DNA of 64,000 bases, taken from NCBI RefSeq assembly GCF_014287635.1, contig NZ_JACOPH010000001.1, forward strand, positions 124,001-188,000, read 5' to 3'. Position 1 is the stretch's first letter; every line of letters begins with the position of its first letter. The notes beneath the pieces are model-generated. The model did not search any database, had not been told where the DNA came from, and was given only the letters and a program-made list of their open reading frames with translations. Below, one piece after another: positions 50,384 to 60,163 of the stretch. Source of the DNA: Roseburia zhanii (GTDB taxonomy: Bacteria > Bacillota > Clostridia > Lachnospirales > Lachnospiraceae). Made by a program: the position numbers and the translations under genes.

Positions 50384-51466
50384 ATGAGAACTTACTTAGT
50401 AACCGGAGGAGCAGGTTTTATCGGATCAAACTATATCCATTATATGTTCCGCAAATATGACAACGAGATCCGTATCATCAATGTTGATGTATTGACATAT
50501 GCCGGTAATCTCGAAAACTTAAAGGATATTGAAGACCGTGATAACTATACCTTCATAAAAGCAGATATCACAGATAAAGAAGCGATTATGAAGATCTTTG
50601 AAGAAAATGATATCGACCGCGTGGTACATTTCGCAGCAGAAAGCCATGTAGACAGAAGTATCAAGAATCCGGAAGTTTTTGTTAAGACAAACGTACTTGG
50701 TACAGCAGTCATGTTAAACTGTGCAAAAGCAGCATGGGAATTACCGGATGGTACATTCAAAGACGGAAAGAAATTCCTTCATGTATCTACAGATGAAGTA
50801 TACGGTTCCTTAGAGGAAGATGGCGGTTATTTCTATGAAACAACACCATACGATCCACACAGCCCGTATTCTGCAAGCAAGGCATCTTCCGATTTCCTTG
50901 TAAAAGCATATATTGATACTTATCATTTCCCGGCAAACATTACGAACTGTTCTAATAACTATGGACCTTACCAGTTCCCGGAGAAACTGATCCCGCTTAT
51001 CATCAACAATGCACTTCATGGAAAGAAACTTCCGGTTTATGGTGATGGTAAAAACGTCCGTGACTGGTTATATGTAGATGACCATGCAAAGGGAATCGAT
51101 ATGGTTCAGGAAAAAGGACGTTTAGGACAGACTTATAATATCGGTGGACATAATGAGAAACAGAACATCGAGATCATCAATATCATCATCGAAACACTCT
51201 TAGAGATGCTTCCGGAAGATGATGAGAGAAGAAAATTAGTCAGCAAAGATCTGATCACATATGTAGAAGACCGTAAGGGACATGACAGAAGATATGCGAT
51301 CGCACCGGACAAGATTAAAGCTGAGATTGGCTGGGAACCGGAAACGATGTTTAAAGAAGGAATCAGAAAGACAATCGCATGGTTCTTTGAACATGAAGAA
51401 TGGATGGAAAATGTAACCAGCGGTGATTACCAGAAATATTACGAAGATATGTACAAAAATAAATAA
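50384..51466 (+). CDS. rfbB: dTDP-glucose 4,6-dehydratase
   Basis: The start is ATG 50384 after AAAGGAGGAG; the frame extends upstream but includes the promoter. The 360-residue enzyme has the NAD loop VTGGAGFIGSNYIHYM, HFAAESHVDRSI, VSTDEVYGSL with the catalytic Asp-Glu, and YSASKASSD with YxxxK. NCSNNYGPYQFPEKLIPLII is characteristic of RmlB. It makes dTDP-4-keto-6-deoxyglucose. Confidence 0.96.
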   Translation: MRTYLVTGGAGFIGSNYIHYMFRKYDNEIRIINVDVLTYAGNLENLKDIEDRDNYTFIKADITDKEAIMKIFEENDIDRVVHFAAESHVDRSIKNPEVFVKTNVLGTAVMLNCAKAAWELPDGTFKDGKKFLHVSTDEVYGSLEEDGGYFYETTPYDPHSPYSASKASSDFLVKAYIDTYHFPANITNCSNNYGPYQFPEKLIPLIINNALHGKKLPVYGDGKNVRDWLYVDDHAKGIDMVQEKGRLGQTYNIGGHNEKQNIEIINIIIETLLEMLPEDDERRKLVSKDLITYVEDRKGHDRRYAIAPDKIKAEIGWEPETMFKEGIRKTIAWFFEHEEWMENVTSGDYQKYYEDMYKNK

Positions 51467-51472
51467 AAACTT

Positions 51473-51525
51473 GCAGAAAGAAGGGTTACGGATTTGACAA
51501 AAATGCAGTAAGCCTTCTTTCTTGC
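51473..51525 (+). other. Intercistronic hairpin between rfbB and rfbA
   Basis: GCAGAAAGAAGG-GTTAC (51473-51489) pairs with GTAAG-CCTTCTTTCTTGC (51508-51525), with one bulge and one mismatch. There is no T run after it, so mRNA processing or stability is more likely than termination. Confidence 0.55.
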
Positions 51526-51545
51526 GGCAAGAGAGGAGTTATACG

Positions 51546-52424
51546 ATGAAGGGAATTATTTTAGCAGGCGGTTCAGGAACACGTCTTTATCCACTTACAA
51601 AAGCAATCAGTAAACAGATCATGCCGGTATATGATAAGCCGATGATCTACTATCCACTTTCAACATTGATGTTAGCAGGCATCCGTGAGGTGCTGATCAT
51701 TTCTACACCAAGAGATCTTCCGGTATTCAAAGAATTATTAGGTTCCGGTGAACAGCTTGGAATGCAGTTTGAATATGCAGTACAGGACCAGCCGAGAGGA
51801 CTTGCAGATGCATTCATCATCGGTGAAAAATTCATTGGCAAAGATGCCGTTGCACTGGTATTAGGAGATAATATCTTCTATGGACAGAGTTTTTCAAAAG
51901 TATTAAAACGTGCAGCCGAGAGAATCGAAAGCGAAGCAGGAGCAACCATCTTTGGTTATTATGTAAAAGATCCTAGAGAATATGGCGTTGTAGAATTTGA
52001 TCAGAACGGAAAAGCATTATCCATCGAAGAAAAACCAGCAGAGCCGAAGTCAAACTATGCTGTACCGGGCTTATATTTCTATGATAACGATGTAGTAGAG
52101 ATCGCAAAAAATGTAAAACCATCTGCCAGAGGAGAGATCGAGATTACAAGTGTCAATAATGAATACTTAAACCGCGGTACATTATCCGTAGAAACATTAG
52201 GACGTGGATTTGCATGGTTAGATACAGGTAACCACGATATGCTCCTTGCAGCAGCAGACTTTGTATCAGCATTCCAGAAACGTCAGGGATTATACATTTC
52301 CTGTATCGAGGAGATTGCATTCAAACGTGGATTTATCGATAAAGAGCAGCTGATCAAATTAGCACAGCCGCTTCTTAAGACAGAGTACGGTCAGTATCTG
52401 ATCGATGTAGCAGAAGGACTTTAA
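51546..52424 (+). CDS. rfbA: Glucose-1-phosphate thymidylyltransferase
   Basis: The start is ATG 51546 after GAGAGGAG. The 292-residue enzyme has the nucleotide-binding motif [30 protein letters not shown] with the metal-binding Asp, [20 protein letters not shown] and [11 protein letters not shown]. All are standard for the RmlA short form. It makes dTDP-glucose, the first step of the rhamnose pathway. Confidence 0.96.
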   Translation: MKGIILAGGSGTRLYPLTKAISKQIMPVYDKPMIYYPLSTLMLAGIREVLIISTPRDLPVFKELLGSGEQLGMQFEYAVQDQPRGLADAFIIGEKFIGKDAVALVLGDNIFYGQSFSKVLKRAAERIESEAGATIFGYYVKDPREYGVVEFDQNGKALSIEEKPAEPKSNYAVPGLYFYDNDVVEIAKNVKPSARGEIEITSVNNEYLNRGTLSVETLGRGFAWLDTGNHDMLLAAADFVSAFQKRQGLYISCIEEIAFKRGFIDKEQLIKLAQPLLKTEYGQYLIDVAEGL

Positions 52425-52448
52425 GGATTAGAAAGAGAGTGACAGATC

Positions 52449-53027
52449 ATGGGAAAGATTAAAGTAACAGAGGATTGTAACGGTATTGCAGGGTTAAAAG
52501 TGATTGAACCATCCGTATTTGGCGATGAACGTGGATATTTTATGGAAACCTATAATTACAATGATTTCAAGGAAGCAGGCATTGACTGTGAATTTGTACA
52601 GGATAACCAGTCAGCATCCAAAAAAGGTGTGCTCCGTGGACTTCATTTCCAGATCAACTATCCGCAGGATAAGTTAGTACGTGTTGTAAACGGTGAAGTA
52701 TTTGACGTAGCAGTAGATTTAAGAGAAGGTTCTGAAACATTTGGAAAATGGTTTGGTGTAACACTTTCAGCTGAGAATAAAAAACAGTTCTTTATCCCGA
52801 AGGGATTTGCACATGGTTTTGTAGTATTAAGTGATTACGCAGAGTTCTGTTATAAAGTAACCGATTTCTATCATCCAAATGATGAAGGCGGCTTACTCTG
52901 GAAAGATCCGGAAATCGCTGTGGAATGGCCGATGCCGGAAGGAATGACAGAAGCAGATCTGACATTATCTGACAAGGATAAAGTCTGGGGCGGTATCAAG
53001 GAATATGTTGCCGCAAAGGCGAAATAA
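52449..53027 (+). CDS. rfbC: dTDP-4-dehydrorhamnose 3,5-epimerase
   Basis: A 192-residue cupin-type epimerase. GVLRGLHFQI contains the catalytic His, GEVFDVAVDLREGSETFGKW and FIPKGFAHGFVVLSDYAEFC the second half of the active site with the Tyr/Asp region after it. It completes the four-enzyme set (rfbA, B, C, D all present), so the host should make dTDP-L-rhamnose for the polymer. The first ABC exporter follows after 11 bp. Confidence 0.95.
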   Translation: MGKIKVTEDCNGIAGLKVIEPSVFGDERGYFMETYNYNDFKEAGIDCEFVQDNQSASKKGVLRGLHFQINYPQDKLVRVVNGEVFDVAVDLREGSETFGKWFGVTLSAENKKQFFIPKGFAHGFVVLSDYAEFCYKVTDFYHPNDEGGLLWKDPEIAVEWPMPEGMTEADLTLSDKDKVWGGIKEYVAAKAK

Positions 53028-53038
53028 GAGGAAGTTTT

Positions 53039-53875
53039 ATGACAGCATCAAAGAAAAAGAATCAGGGATTGTCAATGGCGGGAGTATATGAAAGCAGAAA
53101 GCTGATTGCCCGCCTTTCTGTCAATGATTTTAAAACCAAATTCGCAGGCTCTTATTTGGGTATCATCTGGGCATTTGTGCAGCCTGTGATCACAATTTTA
53201 GTATACTGGTTCGTATTTGAAAAAGGAATGAAACCGGCAGCGATCCGTGACGCTGCCGGAACTGAAGTGCCATACGTGCTCTGGCTGATCGCCGGCATGG
53301 TGCCATGGTTTTTCTTTAGTGACGCATTGAGCGGAGGTACAAGGGCACTTTTAGATTATTCCTATCTGGTAAAAAAAGTCGTATTTAAAATAGACATATT
53401 ACCGATCGTCAAGATCGTTTCCGCAGTCTTTGTGCATCTGTTCTTTTTAGCATTTGCAGTACTGCTTTACACACTGTATGGATATTATCCTGATGTTTAT
53501 ACCTTGCAGGTACTTTACTATTCCATCTGTCTGTTTGTATTAGTCATGGGTATTTCCTATCTGACAAGTGCGGTTGTCGTATTTTTCCGTGACTTGAATC
53601 AGGTCATCAATATTGTTTTGCAGGTAGGTGTCTGGGTGACACCGATCATGTGGAATATTGACACCATGGACATTAGTCCGGTGCTTAAGAATCTGTTAAA
53701 ACTAAATCCACTGTATTATATTGTGCAGGGATACCGTGATGCCTTTATTGGAAAAGTGGCATTTTTCGAGAGATGGGAACTGACCATTTATTTCTGGGTA
53801 GTAACCATTGTATTTGTGGTTCTTGGAACCCATGTATTTAAGAAACTGCGGATGCACTTCGCAGATGTATTGTAG
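53039..53875 (+). CDS. Polysaccharide ABC exporter permease (Wzm/TagG/RgpC type)
   Basis: A 278-residue protein with six membrane spans and the ABC-2 exporter hallmarks DFKTKFAGSYLGIIWAFVQP near the N-terminus and LNPLYYIVQGYRDAFIG near the C-terminus. It forms the channel for a lipid-linked polymer assembled inside the cell. The ATPase gene begins 34 bp downstream. Position after rfbC points to a rhamnose-containing polymer. Confidence 0.92.
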   Translation: MTASKKKNQGLSMAGVYESRKLIARLSVNDFKTKFAGSYLGIIWAFVQPVITILVYWFVFEKGMKPAAIRDAAGTEVPYVLWLIAGMVPWFFFSDALSGGTRALLDYSYLVKKVVFKIDILPIVKIVSAVFVHLFFLAFAVLLYTLYGYYPDVYTLQVLYYSICLFVLVMGISYLTSAVVVFFRDLNQVINIVLQVGVWVTPIMWNIDTMDISPVLKNLLKLNPLYYIVQGYRDAFIGKVAFFERWELTIYFWVVTIVFVVLGTHVFKKLRMHFADVL

Positions 53876-53909
53876 AAAAAGTGATAACTTTACAGAAAGG
53901 TTTAAACCT

Positions 53910-55175
53910 ATGAGTGATATTGCAATCAAAGTGGATAAGGTCAGCAAAGTTTACAGACTGTATGACCGTCAGCGTGACCGGTTAAAAGATGCGTTGAATC
54001 TAACCAAAAAACAATGCTATCGGGAACACTTTGCTTTAGATAAACTCGATTTCGAGATAAAAAAAGGAGAAACAGTAGGAATTATCGGAACAAACGGTTC
54101 CGGTAAATCTACAATATTAAAGATCATTACCGGTGTATTAAATCCTACAGATGGAGAAGTGACTGTCGATGGAAGAATCTCTGCATTATTAGAGTTAGGT
54201 GCAGGATTTAATATGGAATATACCGGTATTGAAAATGTATATCTGAATGGTACGATGATCGGCTTTACAAAAGAAGAGATCGATGAACGTCTCCAGGATA
54301 TCTTGGATTTTGCAGATATCGGGGATTTTGTCAACCAGCCGGTCAAGACCTATTCTTCGGGTATGTTTGTGCGGTTAGCTTTTGCTGTTGCGATCAATAT
54401 CGATCCGGAGATCTTAATTGTGGACGAAGCACTTTCGGTTGGAGATGTGTTCTTTCAGTCGAAATGTTATCATAAATTTGAAGAATTTAAGAAAATGGGA
54501 AAGACCATTTTATTTGTAAGCCATGATCTAAGCAGCATTACGAAATACTGTGACCGGGCGATCCTCTTAAACAAAGGACATAAACTCTTTGAGGGAACAC
54601 CAAAAGAAGCCGTTGATATGTATAAGAGAGTCTTAGTCAACCAGTTAGATGATGATGACGAAGAAAATGGCAAGACACTCTGGGAACATGATGGCGGAGA
54701 AACACTTTGGAGAAGTACGCTGCCGATCAACCCGGAAGTATTAGAATATGGAAGTAAAAAGGCAGAGATTGTTGATTTCGCCTTTGTGGATAATACAGGA
54801 CGGTACAGTAATGTCATTGAAAAAGGTTCTGAAATGACCGTTAAGATGAAAGTGTTATTCCATGAAGACATTGCAGAACCTATTTTTGCATTTTCTTTTA
54901 AAAATCTTTTGGGTATCGAATTATGTGGTACGAATACCATGTTTGAGAAAATAGAGATCACCCCGAAGAAGGCAGGCGATGTCCAGATCATTTCTTTTAA
55001 ACAGAAGATGGATCTGCAGGGAGGAGAATATCTGTTGTCATTAGGATGTACCGGATATCCGCATGGAGAATTTACGGTATATCACAGATTATATGATGTT
55101 TGTAATCTGACCGTTGTATCCACGAAGAATACCGTAGGATATTATGACATGAATAGTGAGATTACTGTAGAGTAA
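53910..55175 (+). CDS. Polysaccharide ABC exporter ATPase with C-terminal carbohydrate-binding domain (Wzt type)
   Basis: ATG 53910 follows AGAAAGG. The 421-residue protein has Walker A GTNGSGKSTILKI near 60, signature TYSSGMFVRLAFAVA near 147, Walker B EILIVDEALSVGD and an H-loop VSHDLSS. About 150 extra residues (270-421) form a beta-rich domain like Wzt-C, which in E. coli O9a recognises the modified non-reducing end of the finished chain. The presence of this domain together with the WbdD-like gene next door suggests export tied to chain termination. Confidence 0.9.
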   Translation: MSDIAIKVDKVSKVYRLYDRQRDRLKDALNLTKKQCYREHFALDKLDFEIKKGETVGIIGTNGSGKSTILKIITGVLNPTDGEVTVDGRISALLELGAGFNMEYTGIENVYLNGTMIGFTKEEIDERLQDILDFADIGDFVNQPVKTYSSGMFVRLAFAVAINIDPEILIVDEALSVGDVFFQSKCYHKFEEFKKMGKTILFVSHDLSSITKYCDRAILLNKGHKLFEGTPKEAVDMYKRVLVNQLDDDDEENGKTLWEHDGGETLWRSTLPINPEVLEYGSKKAEIVDFAFVDNTGRYSNVIEKGSEMTVKMKVLFHEDIAEPIFAFSFKNLLGIELCGTNTMFEKIEITPKKAGDVQIISFKQKMDLQGGEYLLSLGCTGYPHGEFTVYHRLYDVCNLTVVSTKNTVGYYDMNSEITVE

Positions 55176-55189
55176 GTGAGGTGCCGATT

Positions 55190-57079
55190 ATGCCGGATAT
55201 ATATCATACATCGTATTTAAGGGCGAATATTGTGGCATGGCTTCCGATCCATGCAGAAGATAAAGTGCTTTACATCGGACATGCAGGAGATGTGACTGCA
55301 AAAAAACTGATGGAAATGTCAGATCATGTAGACTGTGCAGAGGATCTGACAGAGCATACTGCGTGTGAGGGGAGTTATGATTATGCAGTCTGTATAGGAA
55401 CTGCATCACTTGCAGCAATCCCGGTATTTTATGCACAGTTAAATGAGCATGGAAAACTTATCTTTGCGGCAGAAAATGCATATGGGCTGAAATATCTTTC
55501 CGGTGTCAGGGAAGTACATTCCAATGAATATTTTGCAGGCATAGAAAATACCAGCCAGTCCTTAGGATGCACAAAAGAGGAATTAGAAGCTGCGGTAAAG
55601 GAAGCCGGATTTACGTGGCAGCAGACATATTATCCATTTCCGGATCACATATTTGCAATGAGCATCTATTCCGATGACTACCTGCCGAAACAGGGAGAAC
55701 TGATCGATCAGATCGGCAATTTTGACAGTGACAGGTTAGTATTATTTGATGAGGCAAAAGCGGCAGATGCAGCGATCGCAAGAGGAAAATTCAAGGAGTT
55801 TTCGAATGCATACTTAGCAGTCTGCGGGAAAAAAGAAGCAGAAGCGGTTGTCAATCAACAGAATGAGCGGATTGCCTTTGTGAAGTTTTCTAATGACAGA
55901 GGCACGATCCATAATATCAGAACCTATATCACAAGAAGCGAAGATGGCAGGATGCATCTGTGGAAAGTACCGGATACAAAAGAAGCCGATGGACAGATCT
56001 TAAATCTGAAAAAGACAGAAGAAGCACTTACCCGTCTGTATGCAGACAGCCGTTTTTCGATGAATACCTGTATGCAGCAGAGTGACGGTATGGAACTTGC
56101 GTTTTTAATGGGACATACCTTAGAAGAAGAATTAGATACCTTGTTAGATAAGGGAGAACCGCAGGCAGCTGTAGAGCGGATGTTTGAAGTGATTGGGGAG
56201 ATACGTTCCTGCAAAGAGATACAGGCATTTCAGATGACAGAAGAATTTGAAAAAGTCTTTGGCAGTATCACACTTCCCGAAGGACTTTCTGCTGTACCGG
56301 TCGGTGATATCGATATGATCATGCCGAATATTTTAGTGGATGAAGAAGGCAGATGGACAGTCATTGATTATGAATGGTCGTTCCATTTCCCGATACCGGT
56401 GAATTATATTGTATACCGGGCGATTCATTATTACGCAGATACGACAGCAAAGCGGAAAGAACTCTTATCTTTCGGACTTTATGAACGGGCAGGGATCACA
56501 GAAGAAGAGAAAGTGCTCTATGCAGAGATGGAAGAAGCTTTCCAGAGATATGTATTAGACGGACATGTGCCGATGCGGCAGTTATATCGGGAATACGGCA
56601 AGCCGGCATATCATGTCAGCAGCGTATTAAATGTCGTGGACGATATGGAACGGAAGCGGATGCTGCAGGTATATTTTGACCGTGGCAGTGGTACGAATGA
56701 GGCAGACTGCATCAACTATCACAGTAAATCCTTAGACGGATATTATTGTTTAGAGATTCCGGTAGATCAGGATGTGGCAGCTGTCAGGATCGATCCGGGC
56801 AGTCAGGCGTGTACAGTAGAAGTAAAAACACTCTGCTGGAAGGATAAAACAACATCGAAAGAAAAGACGCTGGAATTTTATGGACCGGCTCACAAGTTTA
56901 AAGAGCACATGTATCTGTATGATACCGATGATCCATATATGCTGATCACAGCATTTCCGGAGGGAGAACGCATTTTAAAATTAGAATGCAGGGTAGATGC
57001 GATCAGTTTGGCGGCAGCAGAAATTTTAGCACCGAAAATTGATACAAAGTACAGAATTAAGAAAATGTTGAACAAATAG
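55190..57079 (+). CDS. WbdD-like protein: degenerate methyltransferase plus kinase-like domain
   Basis: ATG 55190 follows GTGAGGTG; 629 residues. The first 150 residues look like a class I methyltransferase with a modified SAM loop (VLYIGHAGDVTAKKLMEM) and a late-strand element (LNEHGKLIFAAENAYGLKYL). Residues about 180-460 resemble an aminoglycoside-kinase/WbdD-like fold, with IDMIMPNILVDEEGRWTVID (D-x4-N catalytic loop) followed by DYEWSFHFPIPVN in place of DFG. A beta-rich tail closes the protein. E. coli WbdD caps O9a chains and sets their length with the Wzt-C exporter. Here it directly follows the Wzt-type ATPase. Loss of the canonical GxGxG suggests the methyl step may be absent. Confidence 0.65.
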   Translation: MPDIYHTSYLRANIVAWLPIHAEDKVLYIGHAGDVTAKKLMEMSDHVDCAEDLTEHTACEGSYDYAVCIGTASLAAIPVFYAQLNEHGKLIFAAENAYGLKYLSGVREVHSNEYFAGIENTSQSLGCTKEELEAAVKEAGFTWQQTYYPFPDHIFAMSIYSDDYLPKQGELIDQIGNFDSDRLVLFDEAKAADAAIARGKFKEFSNAYLAVCGKKEAEAVVNQQNERIAFVKFSNDRGTIHNIRTYITRSEDGRMHLWKVPDTKEADGQILNLKKTEEALTRLYADSRFSMNTCMQQSDGMELAFLMGHTLEEELDTLLDKGEPQAAVERMFEVIGEIRSCKEIQAFQMTEEFEKVFGSITLPEGLSAVPVGDIDMIMPNILVDEEGRWTVIDYEWSFHFPIPVNYIVYRAIHYYADTTAKRKELLSFGLYERAGITEEEKVLYAEMEEAFQRYVLDGHVPMRQLYREYGKPAYHVSSVLNVVDDMERKRMLQVYFDRGSGTNEADCINYHSKSLDGYYCLEIPVDQDVAAVRIDPGSQACTVEVKTLCWKDKTTSKEKTLEFYGPAHKFKEHMYLYDTDDPYMLITAFPEGERILKLECRVDAISLAAAEILAPKIDTKYRIKKMLNK

Positions 57080-57088
57080 AGGGATTCT

Positions 57089-58465
57089 ATGAAAATATCA
57101 TCATCTTTAAAAACAAAGCGTATGATCATGTTCTGGTCGAAGCTGTTTATCGTGCTGTTACAGACCGGGATATATGGCTGGCTATGGTATGGTCATTATA
57201 AGGATATGATGCCGGTAAAATACTGGGAACGCGGAAACTGGGCGATCATAGCATTATATGGAATATTTATCATTGTATTTTCACGGGCATTCGGGGCACT
57301 GAAAGTAGGTTATTTAAAGACATGGGATATCATGTATTCCCAGATGCTTACGATCATCTGTGTTAATGGCGTGACCTATTTACAGTTAGAACTCATCAAT
57401 GGTGACTGGAAACTGTTTGAAAACAGTGAACCGATGTTTTTATTATGTGCAGTCGATTTTATCATTGTTTTATGCTGGGCACTGTTTATGAGATGGATCT
57501 ATGCGATCATTTATCCGCCGCATGAGATGCTGCTGATCTATGGAAATATCAGTCCGGATGCAATCATCAGCAAATTAGAGTCCAGAAAAGATAAATACCA
57601 TGTCAAAGAAAAAATGCCGCTTAGTGCAGGCATGGATAATATCTTAGAACGCATCTTACAGTATGATGCTGTTTTAGTAGGTGATATTCCGGTACAGGAC
57701 AGAAATGTATTCATTAAATACTGCTTTGAAAAAGATATCCGCTGTTACGGAATCCCGAAAATCTCAGATATCATGATCCGTAATTCAGAAAGCATCGATC
57801 TGTTTGATTCGCCGTTGCTTTTATTCCGCAACAATGGGCTGACTTACCGGCAGATGTTTGTCAAGAGGGCAATGGATATCGTGATCTCTTTCGTTGGGAT
57901 CATTCTTGCATCACCGTTTATGCTGATCATTGCACTAGCGATTAAATTATATGACCATGGTCCGGTATTTTATAAACAGAAACGCCAGACTATGGGCGGC
58001 AGAGAGTTTGATATTTTAAAATTCAGAAGTATGATCGTAGATTCCGAACAGCATGGAGCACGCCTTGCAAAAGAACATGATGACCGGATCACTCCGGTTG
58101 GAAAAGTCATCCGCAGGCTGCATTTTGATGAACTGCCACAGCTATTTAACATATTAAAAGGTGACATGGCATTTGTAGGACCAAGACCGGAACGGAAAGA
58201 GATCACAGAAGAATATACAAAAGAGATACCGGAGTTCCCATTCCGCTTAAAAGTAAAAGCAGGACTGACCGGTTATGCACAGGTTTATGGACAGTACAAT
58301 ACGGTTCCATATGACAAACTAAAGTTAGACCTGACCTATATTACAAATTATTCAATCTGGCTCGATATCAAGCTGATCATTCTGACAGTGAAGATCTTAT
58401 TCCAGAAAGAAAAGTCAGAAGGCGTGGATGATGAGCAGAAAACGGCATTGAAAAAGGAAGGTTAA
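57089..58465 (+). CDS. Polyprenyl-phosphate sugar-1-phosphate transferase (initiating enzyme)
   Basis: A 458-residue protein with four N-terminal membrane spans (about 13-160), a CoA-binding-like/Rossmann region (about 165-250), and a C-terminal bacterial sugar transferase domain (about 255-450). That domain has KRAMDIVISFVGIILASPFM, GPVFYKQKRQTMGGREFDIL, KFRSM and LHFDELPQLFNILKGDMAFV followed by GPRPE. Such WbaP/CpsE-type enzymes start a chain by moving a hexose-1-phosphate to undecaprenyl phosphate. A GT2 gene follows after 2 bp. Confidence 0.92.
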   Translation: MKISSSLKTKRMIMFWSKLFIVLLQTGIYGWLWYGHYKDMMPVKYWERGNWAIIALYGIFIIVFSRAFGALKVGYLKTWDIMYSQMLTIICVNGVTYLQLELINGDWKLFENSEPMFLLCAVDFIIVLCWALFMRWIYAIIYPPHEMLLIYGNISPDAIISKLESRKDKYHVKEKMPLSAGMDNILERILQYDAVLVGDIPVQDRNVFIKYCFEKDIRCYGIPKISDIMIRNSESIDLFDSPLLLFRNNGLTYRQMFVKRAMDIVISFVGIILASPFMLIIALAIKLYDHGPVFYKQKRQTMGGREFDILKFRSMIVDSEQHGARLAKEHDDRITPVGKVIRRLHFDELPQLFNILKGDMAFVGPRPERKEITEEYTKEIPEFPFRLKVKAGLTGYAQVYGQYNTVPYDKLKLDLTYITNYSIWLDIKLIILTVKILFQKEKSEGVDDEQKTALKKEG

Positions 58466-58467
58466 GT

Positions 58468-59292
58468 GTGGATAGTATGGAATCCTATTCAATATTGATG
58501 TCTGTATATGCAAAAGAGCAGGCAGCATATTTCAAGGAGAGCATTCACAGTATGCTTGCACAGAGCGTCTGTACAGATGATTTTGTGATCGTCTGCGATG
58601 GACCGTTAAATGAAGCACTTGATCAGGTGATTAATGAAATTACAACACAATATCCGGCGTTATTCCAGATCATCCGCCTGCCGGAAAACCAAGGTTTGGG
58701 AAATGCATTAAGAGAGGGACTTTCCTATTGTAAACATGATCTGATCGCAAGGATGGACAGTGACGATATCAGTGTGAAAGACCGCTGCAAATGGCAGCTT
58801 CAGGCTTTTGAAGAACAGAAAGCAGATATTGTCGGAGGGAATATCGAAGAATTTACAACCGATATAGAACATCCTAAGGCAAAGCGGCAGGTGCCACAGA
58901 CAGATCGTCAGATCAAGGCATTTGCAAAACGCAGAAATCCATTTAACCATCCGACAGTTATGTTTCGGAAGTCCTCAGTAGAAGCAGCGGGCGGTTATTT
59001 AGAATGTAGATATTTCGAAGATTATTACCTGTGGGCAAGGATGCTCCATCAGGGAATGACAGGTTATAATATACAAAAAACATTAGTCTATATGCGTACA
59101 AATGCAGGAATGTATGAACGCCGCGGCAGTTTTTCCTATGCACTGCTCGGCTTTTCGGCACGTTATAAGATCCATAAGATCGGATTTTCCAGTACAGCAG
59201 ATTTTTTAATCTCCGCAGGCGGACAAGTCGTCATGTCGATCATTCCGGTTAAGATCCGTACCTATTTTTATGGAAAATTTCTGCGGAAGTAG
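58468..59292 (+). CDS. GT2 glycosyltransferase
   Basis: GTG 58468 lies 6 bp after AAAGGAAGG; an ATG three codons later is the alternative start. The 274-residue protein has SILMSVYAKEQAAYFKESIH, LGNALREGLSYCKHDLIARM and the metal motif MDSDDISVKDRC, with the acceptor segment FNHPTVMFRKSSV typical of GT2 enzymes adding glucose, galactose or rhamnose to capsular units. It probably adds the second sugar after the preceding initiating transferase. Confidence 0.87.
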   Translation: MDSMESYSILMSVYAKEQAAYFKESIHSMLAQSVCTDDFVIVCDGPLNEALDQVINEITTQYPALFQIIRLPENQGLGNALREGLSYCKHDLIARMDSDDISVKDRCKWQLQAFEEQKADIVGGNIEEFTTDIEHPKAKRQVPQTDRQIKAFAKRRNPFNHPTVMFRKSSVEAAGGYLECRYFEDYYLWARMLHQGMTGYNIQKTLVYMRTNAGMYERRGSFSYALLGFSARYKIHKIGFSSTADFLISAGGQVVMSIIPVKIRTYFYGKFLRK

Positions 59293-59307
59293 GTAACTGC
59301 TCTAAAA

Positions 59308-59336
59308 TTGACGCATAATAGGGCATATGCTATAAT
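59308..59336 (+). promoter_or_regulatory. Internal promoter upstream of the licD-like gene
   Basis: TTGACG (59308-59313), 17 bp, TATAAT (59331-59336), 29 bp before the ATG. It separates the teichoic-acid-like half of the locus. Confidence 0.75.
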
Positions 59337-59365
59337 TTCATGCGGTATCATAAGAGGATAAACAG

Positions 59366-60151
59366 ATGAAAGAACTAGAGGGATTGCAGCATCGTCTGAT
59401 AGAAATGTTAGCTGCACTTCAAACATTTACAAATGAACATGGACTGACATTTTTTTTAGTAGGAGGAAGTGCATTAGGCGCATACCGGCATCAGGGATTT
59501 ATCCCATGGGATGACGATGTGGATATTGCGATGATGCGGTCTGATTTTGAAAAATTAGAAGCCTGTATGCAAAAGCAGGACAACCGTTTAGGTGAATTTG
59601 TATATTCTCCGGTAGAAAACCATATCATACCGGAAGCACCGATCGGCTATCTGTACGATACGAAGCATATTGCACATGGCTATGAAAATACAGCAAAGAT
59701 CGATATCCATCCGATCGACGGCGTACCGGAAAATGGATTTTTACGCAAGGTGCAGATGATATCTGCGCTGATCTATTATCTGTCAGAATACCGCAATCCG
59801 GTCAAGAATAAGGGAAAGAAGATCAGAAATATTTCAAAGGTCATTCTTGCAGTCACACCGGATTTTATGTTTGATCTTTATATGCGGATGACCAAGAAGA
59901 TCTTTACTTCATGGAGTGATAAAGACAGTAAACATATATGCAGCCTGTTCGGAGTTGCGGGTTATAAAACAGAAGTTATGCCACGCAGTTATCTGATGCC
60001 GTTAAAAGAAAGCCCTTTTGAGGGGAAAACATTTCTGGTTCCGGGTGATACCCATGATTATTTAGCAAGATTATATGGGGACTATGAGAAACTGCCGCCT
60101 GAAGAAGAACGTTATCCAAGACATGATATTTATATGATGTATCAGGAATAA
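59366..60151 (+). CDS. LicD family phosphotransferase
   Basis: A 261-residue protein with the LicD signature FFLVGGSALGAYRHQGFIPW then DDDVDIAMMRSDFEKL, a nucleotidyltransferase-like fold with metal-binding Asp residues. LicD enzymes attach phosphocholine (or other CDP-linked alcohols) to cell-surface glycans. No choline kinase or CTP:phosphocholine cytidylyltransferase is in the window, so the transferred group is open (phosphocholine or glycerol phosphate). A CDP-glycerol transferase gene follows after 12 bp. Confidence 0.9.
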   Translation: MKELEGLQHRLIEMLAALQTFTNEHGLTFFLVGGSALGAYRHQGFIPWDDDVDIAMMRSDFEKLEACMQKQDNRLGEFVYSPVENHIIPEAPIGYLYDTKHIAHGYENTAKIDIHPIDGVPENGFLRKVQMISALIYYLSEYRNPVKNKGKKIRNISKVILAVTPDFMFDLYMRMTKKIFTSWSDKDSKHICSLFGVAGYKTEVMPRSYLMPLKESPFEGKTFLVPGDTHDYLARLYGDYEKLPPEEERYPRHDIYMMYQE

Positions 60152-60163
60152 GGAGTGAAAGAG

